DNA from: Bog-473 sp963701955
GTDB taxonomy: Bacteria; Actinomycetota; Acidimicrobiia; Acidimicrobiales; RAAP-2
Assembly: GCA_963701955.1 (NCBI GenBank)
Contig: OY969694.1
Span: forward strand, 1,240,001 to 1,304,000
Reading direction: 5' to 3'
DNA: 64,000 nucleotides
Shown here one piece after another: positions 18,102 through 26,065 of this stretch. Under the pieces are notes generated by a model that ran no database searches, was not told the origin of the DNA, and saw only the letters and a list, made by a program, of their open reading frames with translations. The position numbers were made by a program, and so were the translations under genes. Numbering within the stretch: position 1 is the stretch's first letter; every line of letters begins with the position of its first letter.

Positions 18102-19136
18102 ATGCACGACACGACCTCTTCGATCCACGCGCCCCGCCGGCTCGTCCGCAACCGTCTCGGAATCGGGGCACTCGCCTTGGCTCCTCTCACCTTGGCCCTC
18201 GTCGGCGCCGCCCCTGCCGGGGCCCAGGGGGGCGCGGTGAACCTGGTGGCGTACTCGACCCCCAAGCCGGCCTACACGGTCCTGGCCGCCGACTTCACCA
18301 AGACCAAGGGCGGTGCGGGTGTCGCCGTGTCCTCTTCGTTCGGCCCCTCGGGGACCCAGGCCACCTCGGTGGCGGACGGGCTGCCGGCCGACCTGGTCAA
18401 CTTCTCCCTCGCCCCAGACATGAACAAGCTCGTCAAGGCAGGCCTGGTCTCGAGCTCGTGGGCCAAGGGCCCGACCAAGGGCATGGTGACCGACTCCATC
18501 GTGTCGTTCGTCGTGCGGCCCGGGAACCCCAAGCACATCAAGACCTGGGCCGACCTGGTGAAGTCCGGGGTGGGGGTGATCACGCCCAACGTCTTCAGCT
18601 CGGGCAGCGCCAAGTGGAACCTCATGGCCGCATACGGGGCCCAGATCTCCCAGGGCAAGAGCCCCGCGCAGGCGCAGGCCTATCTGACCAAGCTGCTGCA
18701 CAACGCGGTGGCCCAGCCCTCGAGCGCCAGCGCCGCGCTCCAGACCTTCCTCTCGGGACAGGGCGACGTCCTCTTGGACTACGAGTCCGACGCGCTCTAC
18801 GCCAAGTCCAAGGGTGAGGCGGTCGACATCGTCACTCCGCCCCAGACCATCCTCATTGAGAACCCCATCGCCGTGACCAAGACGGCCGGCGCCCCGGCCA
18901 AGGCGTTCGAGGCCTATCTCCTCTCCCGGGCCGGCCAGACCGTCTGGGGCCAGCAGGGCTACCGGCCCGTACTCCCCTCGGTGGCGGCGATATTCAAGTT
19001 CCCCCAGCCCAAGACGCTGTTCACCATCGACAAGTTCGGCGGCTGGACCTCGGTCAACACCAAGTTCTTCGACCCCCAGACCGGCGTGGTGGCCAAGGTC
19101 GAACAGGGGCTGGGCGTCTCCACTGCCAGCAGCTGA
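18102..19136 (+). CDS. sulfate/thiosulfate ABC transporter substrate-binding protein
   Basis: 344 residues. A basic start and hydrophobic stretch (LGIGALALAPLTLALVGAAP) ending near AGA form a signal peptide. The mature part follows the sulfate-binding family: LVAYSTPKPAYTVL, GLPADLVNFSLAPDMNKL, SIVSFVVRPGNPKHIKTW and VITPNVFSSGSAKWNLMAAY. It binds the oxyanion outside the membrane and delivers it to the CysT/CysW channel. First gene of sbp-cysT-cysW-cysA. Thiosulfate or a related oxyanion cannot be excluded. Confidence 0.92.
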   Translation: MHDTTSSIHAPRRLVRNRLGIGALALAPLTLALVGAAPAGAQGGAVNLVAYSTPKPAYTVLAADFTKTKGGAGVAVSSSFGPSGTQATSVADGLPADLVNFSLAPDMNKLVKAGLVSSSWAKGPTKGMVTDSIVSFVVRPGNPKHIKTWADLVKSGVGVITPNVFSSGSAKWNLMAAYGAQISQGKSPAQAQAYLTKLLHNAVAQPSSASAALQTFLSGQGDVLLDYESDALYAKSKGEAVDIVTPPQTILIENPIAVTKTAGAPAKAFEAYLLSRAGQTVWGQQGYRPVLPSVAAIFKFPQPKTLFTIDKFGGWTSVNTKFFDPQTGVVAKVEQGLGVSTASS

Positions 19137-19169
19137 GGCCCGACGGGGTGACCGCCAGCGGGTAGAAAC

Positions 19170-20075
19170 GTGTCCGTGACGGACGCCGGAACCCGCGCCG
19201 GCGTCACGCTGCCCGATCCCCTCGGCGCGGAGACGGCCGGGACCCCGCGCCCGCAAGTCACGACGCGACCCTCCCGGCGCGCGATCGGGGCGCTCGTCGT
19301 CCGCATCGGCGGGCCGGCGCTGGCCGTCACCTATCTGTCGCTGTTGGTGCTGCTGCCGGTGGCCGCGCTCCTCACCAAGGCGTTCAGCGGAGGGTGGCCG
19401 GCCTTCTGGGCCGCGGTGACCCAGCCCGAGGCGGTGGCCGCTCTCGAGCTGACCCTGGCCGCCTCGGCGATCGTGGCTGTGGTCAACTCGGTGGCCGGCC
19501 TGGCCATCGCCTTCGTACTCGTCCGCGACGACTTCCGGGGCAAGGCCCTGGTCAGCGCCATCATCGACCTCCCCTTCGCCTTGCCGACGGTGGTGGCGGG
19601 GCTGACACTGCTGGCGCTCTACGGGGCCAGCAGCCCCTTCCACGTCGACCTGGCCGGCACACGCCTCGGAGTCGGCGCCGCCCTGGCATTCGTGACCCTG
19701 CCCTTCTGCGTCCGTAGCGTCCAACCGGTACTGGCCGAGCTCGATGCCGAGACGGAGGAGGCCGCGGCCTCGCTCGGGGCCACGCCGCGCCAGGTCTTGG
19801 GTCGCGTGATCCTGCCGAGCATCTTGCCCGCCGTGCTCGCCGGCGCAGGACTCGCCTTCGCCCGGGCGGTGGGCGAGTTCGGGTCGGTGGTGCTGATCTC
19901 GGGCAACCTCCCCTTCAAGACCGAGGTCGCCTCGTCGTGGATCTTCAGCCTGTCCCAGAGCGACGACCTGCCGGCGGCCAGTGCGGTGTCCGTCGTGCTC
20001 GTGGTCATCTCGCTGCTCGTCCTCCTCGGCATTGGCTGGGCCCGCCGCCGTTTCAACGTGCCGGACACAGTGTGA
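19170..20075 (+). CDS. cysT: sulfate ABC transporter permease CysT
   Basis: 301 residues from GTG 19170. A basic/polar N-terminal tail of ~45 residues is followed by six helices and the EAA-type loop EEAAASLGATPRQVLGRVIL, then AFARAVGEFGSVVLISGN, a segment typical of CysT/ModB permeases. It pairs with CysW, whose start is 12 bp downstream. Inner-membrane subunit of the sulfate importer. Confidence 0.92.
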   Translation: MSVTDAGTRAGVTLPDPLGAETAGTPRPQVTTRPSRRAIGALVVRIGGPALAVTYLSLLVLLPVAALLTKAFSGGWPAFWAAVTQPEAVAALELTLAASAIVAVVNSVAGLAIAFVLVRDDFRGKALVSAIIDLPFALPTVVAGLTLLALYGASSPFHVDLAGTRLGVGAALAFVTLPFCVRSVQPVLAELDAETEEAAASLGATPRQVLGRVILPSILPAVLAGAGLAFARAVGEFGSVVLISGNLPFKTEVASSWIFSLSQSDDLPAASAVSVVLVVISLLVLLGIGWARRRFNVPDTV

Positions 20076-20086
20076 GTCGAGGCCGA

Positions 20087-20923
20087 GTGAACGAGAAACC
20101 GCAGGCCCGGTCACGCTGGCGCCTGCCCCTACGAGTCGCCGTGCTGGCCTACCTGGCCCTGCTCGTGGTCCTGCCCGTGTCGACCGTGTTCTACCGCGCC
20201 TTCCAGCACGGACTCGGTGCGGCGTGGGACGCCATCACCTCGCCGGACGCGCTGCACGCGTTGTGGCTCACCCTGCTGGTGGCGGCGATCGCCGTGCCAC
20301 TCAACACGATCTTCGGCGTCGGTGTCTCGCTCATCCTGGCCCGACACCGTTTCCCCGGGGCCTGGCTGCTCGATGCCCTGGTCGACATCCCCCTGGCCAT
20401 CTCCCCCGTCGTCATCGGGCTGGCCCTGATCCTGGTCTACGGCAAGACCGGCTGGTTCGGGAACTGGCTGGCCGCCCGGGGCATCACGGTGATCTTCTCG
20501 CTCCCCGGCATCGTCATGGCCTCGGCCGCGGTGTCCCTCCCCTACGTGGTCCGCGAGGTGTTGCCCGTCCTGCAAGAGATCGGGACCGAGCAGGAACAGG
20601 CGGCCCGCACCCTGGGCGCCGGCCCGCTGGCCGTGTTCCGCCGCATCACGCTGCCCAACATCCGGCGGGGCCTGGCCTACGGTGTCACCTTGACCACGGC
20701 CCGCGTCCTCGGCGAGTTCGGGGCGGTCGCCATCGTCTCGGGCGCCATCGCCGGCAAGACCCAGACTCTCACCCTGTTCATCTCGGACAGCATCGACAAC
20801 CTCGAACCCCAGAGCGCCTACGTCGGGGCCGTCGCCCTGTGCCTGGCCGCGCTGATCGTGCTGACGGTCCTCACCTTGACCGACCGCGGCCGCGAGGCCT
20901 GGCACTCCAAGGCCACCCTGTGA
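20087..20923 (+). CDS. cysW: sulfate ABC transporter permease CysW
   Basis: 278 residues from GTG 20087; longer frames reading back into cysT are rejected because the family begins with the short basic tail seen here. Six helices, a LVDIPLAISPVVIGLALILV segment and the loop EQAARTLGAGPLAVFRRITL. RVLGEFGAVAIVSGAIAGKT matches CysW. Located between cysT and cysA with 11-bp spacers on both sides. Confidence 0.92.
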   Translation: MNEKPQARSRWRLPLRVAVLAYLALLVVLPVSTVFYRAFQHGLGAAWDAITSPDALHALWLTLLVAAIAVPLNTIFGVGVSLILARHRFPGAWLLDALVDIPLAISPVVIGLALILVYGKTGWFGNWLAARGITVIFSLPGIVMASAAVSLPYVVREVLPVLQEIGTEQEQAARTLGAGPLAVFRRITLPNIRRGLAYGVTLTTARVLGEFGAVAIVSGAIAGKTQTLTLFISDSIDNLEPQSAYVGAVALCLAALIVLTVLTLTDRGREAWHSKATL

Positions 20924-20933
20924 GGACCGGCCG

Positions 20934-21959
20934 GTGAGCATCTACGTCCAGTCCATCTCAAAGCGCTTCGGTGACGCCGTTGCGCTCGACGACGTCACCT
21001 TGGAGGTGCCATCGGGATCGCTCACCGCGCTCCTCGGCCCGAGCGGTGGCGGCAAGTCGACGCTCCTGCGCATCATCGCCGGCCTCGATACACCCGACAC
21101 GGGGACCGTGCGCATTGAGGGCGAGGACCTGACGTCGACCCCGGCGCGGAGCCGGGGCGTCGGGTTCTGCTTCCAGCACTACGCGCCGTTCCGCCACCTG
21201 ACCGTGCGGCGCAACGTGGCCTTCGGCCTCGAGATCCGGCGCCGGCCCAAGGCCGAGATCGCCGCCCGGGTGGACGAGCTGCTCGAGCTGGTCGGCCTGG
21301 TCCATTTGGGCGAGCGCTACCCGTCCCAGCTCTCGGGCGGCCAGCGCCAACGCATGGCGCTCGCACGCGCCCTGGCCATTGAGCCAAAGGTCCTCCTGCT
21401 CGACGAGCCCTTCGGAGCCCTCGACGCCCAGGTGCGGACCCAACTGCGCCAGTGGCTTCGCGACCTGCACGACACGCTCCACGTCACGACCGTCCTCGTG
21501 ACGCACGACCAGGAAGAGGCCATGGAGGTGGCCGACCGGCTGGCCGTCATCAGCCACGGCAGGCTCGAGCAGGTGGGAAGTCCGACCGACATGTACGACC
21601 ATCCGGCCACCGAGTTCGTGCTCACCTTCCTCGGCCCGGCGACGCGCCTGGGTGACGAGTGGGTGCGTCCCCACGACCTGGTCGTGCACCGCGACGAGGG
21701 GACCGCTCCCCCGGGCGCCTCTGCCGGCACCGCGCCCCCGGGCGCCTCTGCCGGCACCGCGCCCCCGGGCGCCTTTGCCGGCACCGTGGCACGCGTCACG
21801 TATCTCGGCTTCGAGGTCAAGCTCGACGTCGATCTCGCGGTCGGCGGCTCGTGCTGGGTCCAATTGAGCCGCGGCACCGCGGGCGAGCTCGCGCTCGAAC
21901 CCGGCGATCGCGTCTGGGTGGCACGCTCCGACTCGGCCGTGCACACGAACGGATCGTGA
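20934..21959 (+). CDS. cysA: sulfate ABC transporter ATP-binding protein CysA
   Basis: 341 residues. Walker A GPSGGGKST, signature LSGGQRQRMALARAL, Walker B VLLLDEPFGALD and H-loop THDQEEAMEV identify the ATPase, with the FCFQHYAPFRHLTV Q-loop typical of CysA. The C-terminal TOBE-like domain is joined through an unusual linker made of three 9-residue repeats (GTAPPGASA) encoded by 27-bp tandem repeats. The family normally has no such linker. Last gene of the operon. Confidence 0.93.
   Translation: MSIYVQSISKRFGDAVALDDVTLEVPSGSLTALLGPSGGGKSTLLRIIAGLDTPDTGTVRIEGEDLTSTPARSRGVGFCFQHYAPFRHLTVRRNVAFGLEIRRRPKAEIAARVDELLELVGLVHLGERYPSQLSGGQRQRMALARALAIEPKVLLLDEPFGALDAQVRTQLRQWLRDLHDTLHVTTVLVTHDQEEAMEVADRLAVISHGRLEQVGSPTDMYDHPATEFVLTFLGPATRLGDEWVRPHDLVVHRDEGTAPPGASAGTAPPGASAGTAPPGAFAGTVARVTYLGFEVKLDVDLAVGGSCWVQLSRGTAGELALEPGDRVWVARSDSAVHTNGS
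21699..21779 (+). repeat. three 27-bp in-frame tandem repeats inside cysA
   Basis: Units 21699-21725, 21726-21752 and 21753-21779 encode GTAPPGASA, GTAPPGASA and GTAPPGAFA. Because each unit is a multiple of three, gain or loss keeps the frame and only changes linker length between the ATPase and TOBE domains. Confidence 0.9.
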
Positions 21960-21991
21960 ACTTGTCGAAAATTTGATGGAGCGATCCGTGC

Positions 21992-22006
21992 CCGGGCGAA
22001 GCCCGG
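21992..22006 (+). terminator. short GC hairpin after cysA
   Basis: CCGGGC-GAA-GCCCGG is a perfect 6-bp stem with a 3-nt loop, 33 bp after the cysA stop. There is no U tract, so this is at best a weak or factor-assisted terminator. The rest of 21960-22151 holds no convincing gene. Confidence 0.35.
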
Positions 22007-22151
22007 AACCCGGCTTGACGACACCCGAACCTTGGAATCGCCTGGGCGGCACTCGCGAACGTTCAGGTGAGGGCTCGCACGCACGGTGGCCATGCTCCAC
22101 GGTGCGGGCCCGATTCGCGCCGGAGGGTCCTCCCGGGGGTTGCGCGCGGTC

Positions 22152-22181
22152 TTGACAAGGCTCGCGAGGGGTTGGTACGGT
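22152..22181 (+). promoter_or_regulatory. sigma70-type promoter upstream of the large regulator
   Basis: TTGACA (22152-22157) is a consensus -35; 18 bp downstream TACGGT (22176-22181) fits a -10. An A8 run follows at once. The transcript would start near 22188, leaving an ~80-nt leader to the first plausible start codon (22272). It lies in the 312-bp gene-free stretch between cysA and the regulator. Confidence 0.55.
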
Positions 22182-22216
22182 CCAAAAAAAACCTACTCTA
22201 CCAGGGACTTTGAGGG

Positions 22217-22260
22217 GGTTATCCACAGGTGCGCACACGCTCACCTGGTGCGAGATAACC
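22217..22260 (+). promoter_or_regulatory. nested inverted repeats in the 5' leader of the regulator gene
   Basis: GGTTATC (22217-22223) pairs with GATAACC (22254-22260), and inside it AGGTG (22227-22231) pairs with CACCT (22242-22246). It ends directly next to the GGAGG ribosome-binding site at 22261-22265. It could act as an RNA hairpin near the ribosome-binding site or as a DNA operator downstream of the start site; sequence alone does not choose. Confidence 0.5.
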
Positions 22261-22271
22261 GGAGGCGGCAC

Positions 22272-22409
22272 ATGGGGCGCAGCACGTGCCCAGGGCAGCG
22301 AGGGGGTTCTGCCTCGACCCGCAGGCTGTCGCCCGCTCGGCTGCCGCGGGCCAGCCCACGCGGGCTGAGCGCTGGCGGCGGAGTCCCACACAAAGCCGGA
22401 CCAAGATGA
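22272..22409 (+). CDS. possible 45-residue leader ORF coupled to the regulator gene
   Basis: ATG 22272 stands 6 bp after GGAGG, the best ribosome-binding site in this region. The frame encodes 45 Arg/Ser/Gly-rich residues and ends at TGA 22407-22409, which overlaps ATG 22406 of the large regulator (ATGA). Composition is basic and no protein family is recognised, so the act of translation rather than the peptide may matter. It could also be chance; the regulator frame is open upstream to GTG 22286. Confidence 0.4.
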   Translation: MGRSTCPGQRGGSASTRRLSPARLPRASPRGLSAGGGVPHKAGPR

Positions 22410-25400
22410 ACGCGGAGGGACGGGCGGCGGCGGGCCACGCTCGGGAGGGTGGGGATCCTGGGACCGACGCGGCTCTTGACCCCGGTACAGCCGTGAGCCA
22501 CTTGGCGCCCGCCGAGGGTTCCCAGGTGCGCGATCTGACCGGCCGGAGGCGCACGAGTCAATCAGTCGCACAATCCCTTCACTACGGCGACGACTCAGCC
22601 GATATCACCCACATGGCAACTCGCAGGCCCACCGCCGGCGCGTCGACGATCACGCAGCACGGTGGTTCCACTGCACCGGCGCGCGCCCGGGCAGCACGCC
22701 TTGAGCCGCTCGTCGGGCTGCGCAGGGAACGCGCCCACCTCGAGAAGATGCTGCGTGACGCCCTTGCCGGGTATCCGGCTGTCACCGGCATCCACGGCCT
22801 GGTCGGATCGGGAAAGACATCCCTGGTCGAAACGATGATCGCCCACGCTGCCGGGTTCAGCGTCGTCCGGCTCCCCCCGGCCGCGGGGCTCGACGAGCCC
22901 AATGACCTGTGGCGCACCGCGTTCGAGGTCTTCCATCAGCACCTGTCCTCCGCAACTGTCCCCTCTGACCGGCGGGAAGGGGGCACCGACTCTGTCCACG
23001 AGTCCATCGTCACTGCCGTGCGGGCCGCCTGCCGCCAGGGGGATGTGCCGGCCCTGATCGTCTTCGAGGACTGCCAGTCCCACCAGGTGGCCTTCGCCGA
23101 AGCCCTTGCCACCGCCGTGCTCGACCCCGAACTCGGCGCGACTGCCGTCCTCGTCGTCACCTGGCACGACGAGCCGGACGGAACCTCATGGACCTTCGCC
23201 CGTCCAGACTTCCCCGCCCACCGGCTCCAGCCGCTCACCCTCGAACAAGCAGCCGACTACCTGACAGAGCGAATCGGCAAGAGGCCTGAGTCCTCGGTAC
23301 TCAGCGAGCTGTGGCGCGGCACCGGGGGCAACCCCGCTGCGCTGCTCTCGGCCTGTTCGCATCTCTCCGACGATGAGCTCGACGGGCTGATCCCGGTGCC
23401 CGACCCATTGCCGATCGGAGACGATCTGGCCGGTGCCTTCGGAGGGACGGCGGCGGCGCTCGAGGGCGACGCCCGAACGGCGCTGACCGTGGCCGCGGCG
23501 GCCCACATGTCGGTCCCGGTGCTCAATGAGGCACTGGCCCACGCCGGCCTCTCCCTTGACGCGCTGAGGCCTGCCCTCGAGGCGGGATTCGCCGCCATCC
23601 TGGGCGACCGGCTCGAGTTCGTTCACCCCCTCTGCCGCGCCGCCGCATTCGAGGGCGCGCCGTCACAGCTCCAGTTGGAGGCCCGCCGGGCCGTCTCGCT
23701 GGCCTTTACCCGGGCCGGGCTGTCCGAGTCGGCCGCGCTCCAGGCCGCGCAGGCCGCGCAGGCCGCGTCGTCACGCGACGACACCGTCGCCGTCCTCTGC
23801 AGTGAGGCTTCGTGGAGCGCGGACCGGCGTCACGACCCCGAGGCGGCGGCGCGTTTCGAAGTCCTCGGAGCCCGGTTCGCCCAGGACCCCCAACAGGCAG
23901 CCCGCCATCTCATTCGGGCGTCGTCGCTGTGGCAGGCTGCCGGCCGGCCGGCGCGGGCGACAGAGTGCCTCCGCCGCGTGACACCGGTGAACTCGTCACG
24001 AGCCGTCATGGGTCGGGCCCTCTTCGAGGCGGCACGCATCGCCTTCGCCACCGAGGCCGCCGCCCAGGCTCCCGCACAGATGGCCTCGAGCGCCGAGGGA
24101 TGTGCGGCCGACGAGCCCGCCGTCGCCATCGCCATGCTCGCCGATGCCGCGGGCAGCGCCGTGACCCTCGACCAGGTGGACCTGGCGGTGCGCTACGCAG
24201 AGCGGGCCATGGAGCTCGCCGCCGGTCAGCCCGGATTCGTCGGTGACCTGGCGCGCACCACCATCCATGCCGTACAGCCGCTGGTGACTGACGAGATTGG
24301 CGACACCGAGAACCACGACCACGCGGTCAGTGTCATGAACACCGAGCGCCTTTTCGCCGGCTCCCCGCAGCTGGCCTACGTGCTCGGCAACTCGCTGGTC
24401 CAGTCAGGACCGCCGGCCCTGGTGGGTCGCTGGTTCTCGTGGATGGGGACCTCTGCCGAGGTGGACTCGAGCGGTGCGTTGGCCGCCGTGCTCGACCTGG
24501 TCCGTTGTAAGGAACGGTTGATCGCCGGCGCAGTGACCGAGGCGATGACGGCGGCCGAGGCCGCCGTCGGGCAGTTCGAGGTGCTCGGTAACCGGCCGCT
24601 CCTGGCTCGCGCCCTCGGCTGGTGCGCCTGGGCGAGAGCAAGTGCCGGCGAGGTGGCGGGGGTCTTCGAGTCGGCCGCGCAGTTCTTCGCCCACGAGTCC
24701 TCGACCACCCACTCGGCGCGGCTCCAGGTCCTCGCCGCGCTCGCCCACGGCGAGCTCCAGAAGGGGCACGCCGAGCGGGCCATTGCATGGCTGCGCTCCT
24801 TGGAGAGCGACGCTGCCACCCTCGATGGGTTCCGCGGCAGCACCGACTGGCCGCTGCTCCCCTTCTTCCTCCAGCTCTGCCTCATGGCCGGGCACGACCC
24901 GAAGAGGACGCGCGAGTCGCTCGACGCCGGTACCGCGGCCAGCTCGGGCAGGTGGAACCGCCATGTCTCGGGGTGGAGCGAGGCCCTACGCGAACCCAAC
25001 GCTCACGCGGCACTCCGGCTTCTCGACGAGATGTTCGTCGCCGGACCGACCCGCATGCCGCTCATGGGCGCGCAGATCAAGTTCACCTCCGGGCTCCTCC
25101 TGCGCGAGCTCGGCTCGATCGACGCGGCCCGTTTCAACGTGAACCAGGCCAACACCGAGTTCCAACACTGCGGGGCGCTCGGGTGGGCCACCTTGACCAC
25201 CCTGCAGCTCGAGGACCCTCTGTCCAACTCCCAACCCGCCAACCGTACCCAGCCGACGTTGCCGGGCATCGAGCGCGAGTCAGGACACGTGGGCACGATG
25301 GCCGCCGGCTTCGGCGACAGTCCCCTGGCAACCGAGAGCGATCGCCGGCCCGCCTACGAAGTCCGCATCCTCGGACAGTTCTCGGTCTGGCGCGACGGGG

Positions 25401-26062
25401 TTGCCGTGACGATCCCGCCCGGCCGAGCCGCGCAGGCCATCAAGGTCGTGGCGCTCTTTCGGCGGATCTCGGTCGACGAGCTGGCCGAGTTGCTCTGGCC
25501 CGACGCGGAACCCGGAGTGGGGACGCGGCGGCTCCGCAACATCCTCTGGCACGTCAAGGCTTCGTCGGGTGACCTCCTGCGCCGCCAGGACAACTTCATC
25601 GGGCTCGAGGACAACGTGACGATCGACGCCGCGCGCTTCGAGGAGATGGCGGGTCGGGCCTTCCGGGAGGATCTCGACCTCGACGAGGCACACGCCATCG
25701 CCCGCCAAGCCATCAGCCTGTACGGGGGCGAGGTGCTGCCCACGGACCGCTATGCCGACTGGACGACCGGCCCGCGCGAGGCGCTCACCCAGATGCGCCT
25801 CCAGCTGCTCGACCTCATGCTGGCCCACGCCTCGGACTCGGGGAACCGCCAGGAGGCGTTCGCGCTGCTCGAGGACCTGATCGACGCTGATCCCTACGAG
25901 GAGCGGTACTACGTCCAGCTGGCCACCTTGCACAAGGAGGCGGGCAACCTGAGCCGGATGCGCTCCTCAATCTCGCGCGGCGAGCGCATGCTGGCCGATC
26001 TCGGCGTCGAACCCTCGCGTCACTTCGTGGAGGCCGCCGACAAACTCCAGGCCGACGCCTAG
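22406..26062 (+). CDS. large ATPase/BTAD-domain transcriptional regulator
   Basis: 1,218 residues from ATG 22406; other in-frame starts are GTG 22286 and ATG 22613, the last without a ribosome-binding site. An ~100-residue disordered N-terminus precedes an AAA-type ATPase (LVGLRRERAHLEKML, then P-loop GLVGSGKTSLVE) and a LIVFEDCQS Walker-B-like strand. A long helical TPR-like middle (about 480-960) follows. The C-terminus has a winged-helix-like segment (VRILGQFSVWRDGVAVTIPP) and a BTAD domain ending LGVEPSRHFVEAADKLQ. SARP-type regulators usually place winged helix and BTAD first, so this order is reversed. The target is unknown; it neighbours the sulfate and exopolysaccharide loci. Confidence 0.85.
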   Translation: MNAEGRAAAGHAREGGDPGTDAALDPGTAVSHLAPAEGSQVRDLTGRRRTSQSVAQSLHYGDDSADITHMATRRPTAGASTITQHGGSTAPARARAARLEPLVGLRRERAHLEKMLRDALAGYPAVTGIHGLVGSGKTSLVETMIAHAAGFSVVRLPPAAGLDEPNDLWRTAFEVFHQHLSSATVPSDRREGGTDSVHESIVTAVRAACRQGDVPALIVFEDCQSHQVAFAEALATAVLDPELGATAVLVVTWHDEPDGTSWTFARPDFPAHRLQPLTLEQAADYLTERIGKRPESSVLSELWRGTGGNPAALLSACSHLSDDELDGLIPVPDPLPIGDDLAGAFGGTAAALEGDARTALTVAAAAHMSVPVLNEALAHAGLSLDALRPALEAGFAAILGDRLEFVHPLCRAAAFEGAPSQLQLEARRAVSLAFTRAGLSESAALQAAQAAQAASSRDDTVAVLCSEASWSADRRHDPEAAARFEVLGARFAQDPQQAARHLIRASSLWQAAGRPARATECLRRVTPVNSSRAVMGRALFEAARIAFATEAAAQAPAQMASSAEGCAADEPAVAIAMLADAAGSAVTLDQVDLAVRYAERAMELAAGQPGFVGDLARTTIHAVQPLVTDEIGDTENHDHAVSVMNTERLFAGSPQLAYVLGNSLVQSGPPALVGRWFSWMGTSAEVDSSGALAAVLDLVRCKERLIAGAVTEAMTAAEAAVGQFEVLGNRPLLARALGWCAWARASAGEVAGVFESAAQFFAHESSTTHSARLQVLAALAHGELQKGHAERAIAWLRSLESDAATLDGFRGSTDWPLLPFFLQLCLMAGHDPKRTRESLDAGTAASSGRWNRHVSGWSEALREPNAHAALRLLDEMFVAGPTRMPLMGAQIKFTSGLLLRELGSIDAARFNVNQANTEFQHCGALGWATLTTLQLEDPLSNSQPANRTQPTLPGIERESGHVGTMAAGFGDSPLATESDRRPAYEVRILGQFSVWRDGVAVTIPPGRAAQAIKVVALFRRISVDELAELLWPDAEPGVGTRRLRNILWHVKASSGDLLRRQDNFIGLEDNVTIDAARFEEMAGRAFREDLDLDEAHAIARQAISLYGGEVLPTDRYADWTTGPREALTQMRLQLLDLMLAHASDSGNRQEAFALLEDLIDADPYEERYYVQLATLHKEAGNLSRMRSSISRGERMLADLGVEPSRHFVEAADKLQADA

Positions 26063-26065
26063 CAC

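Noticed and set aside
23740..23770. Short GCGCAGGCC tandem repeat inside the BTAD regulator
   Set aside because: It only encodes an Ala/Gln run in the helical region and is expected in high-GC helical proteins.
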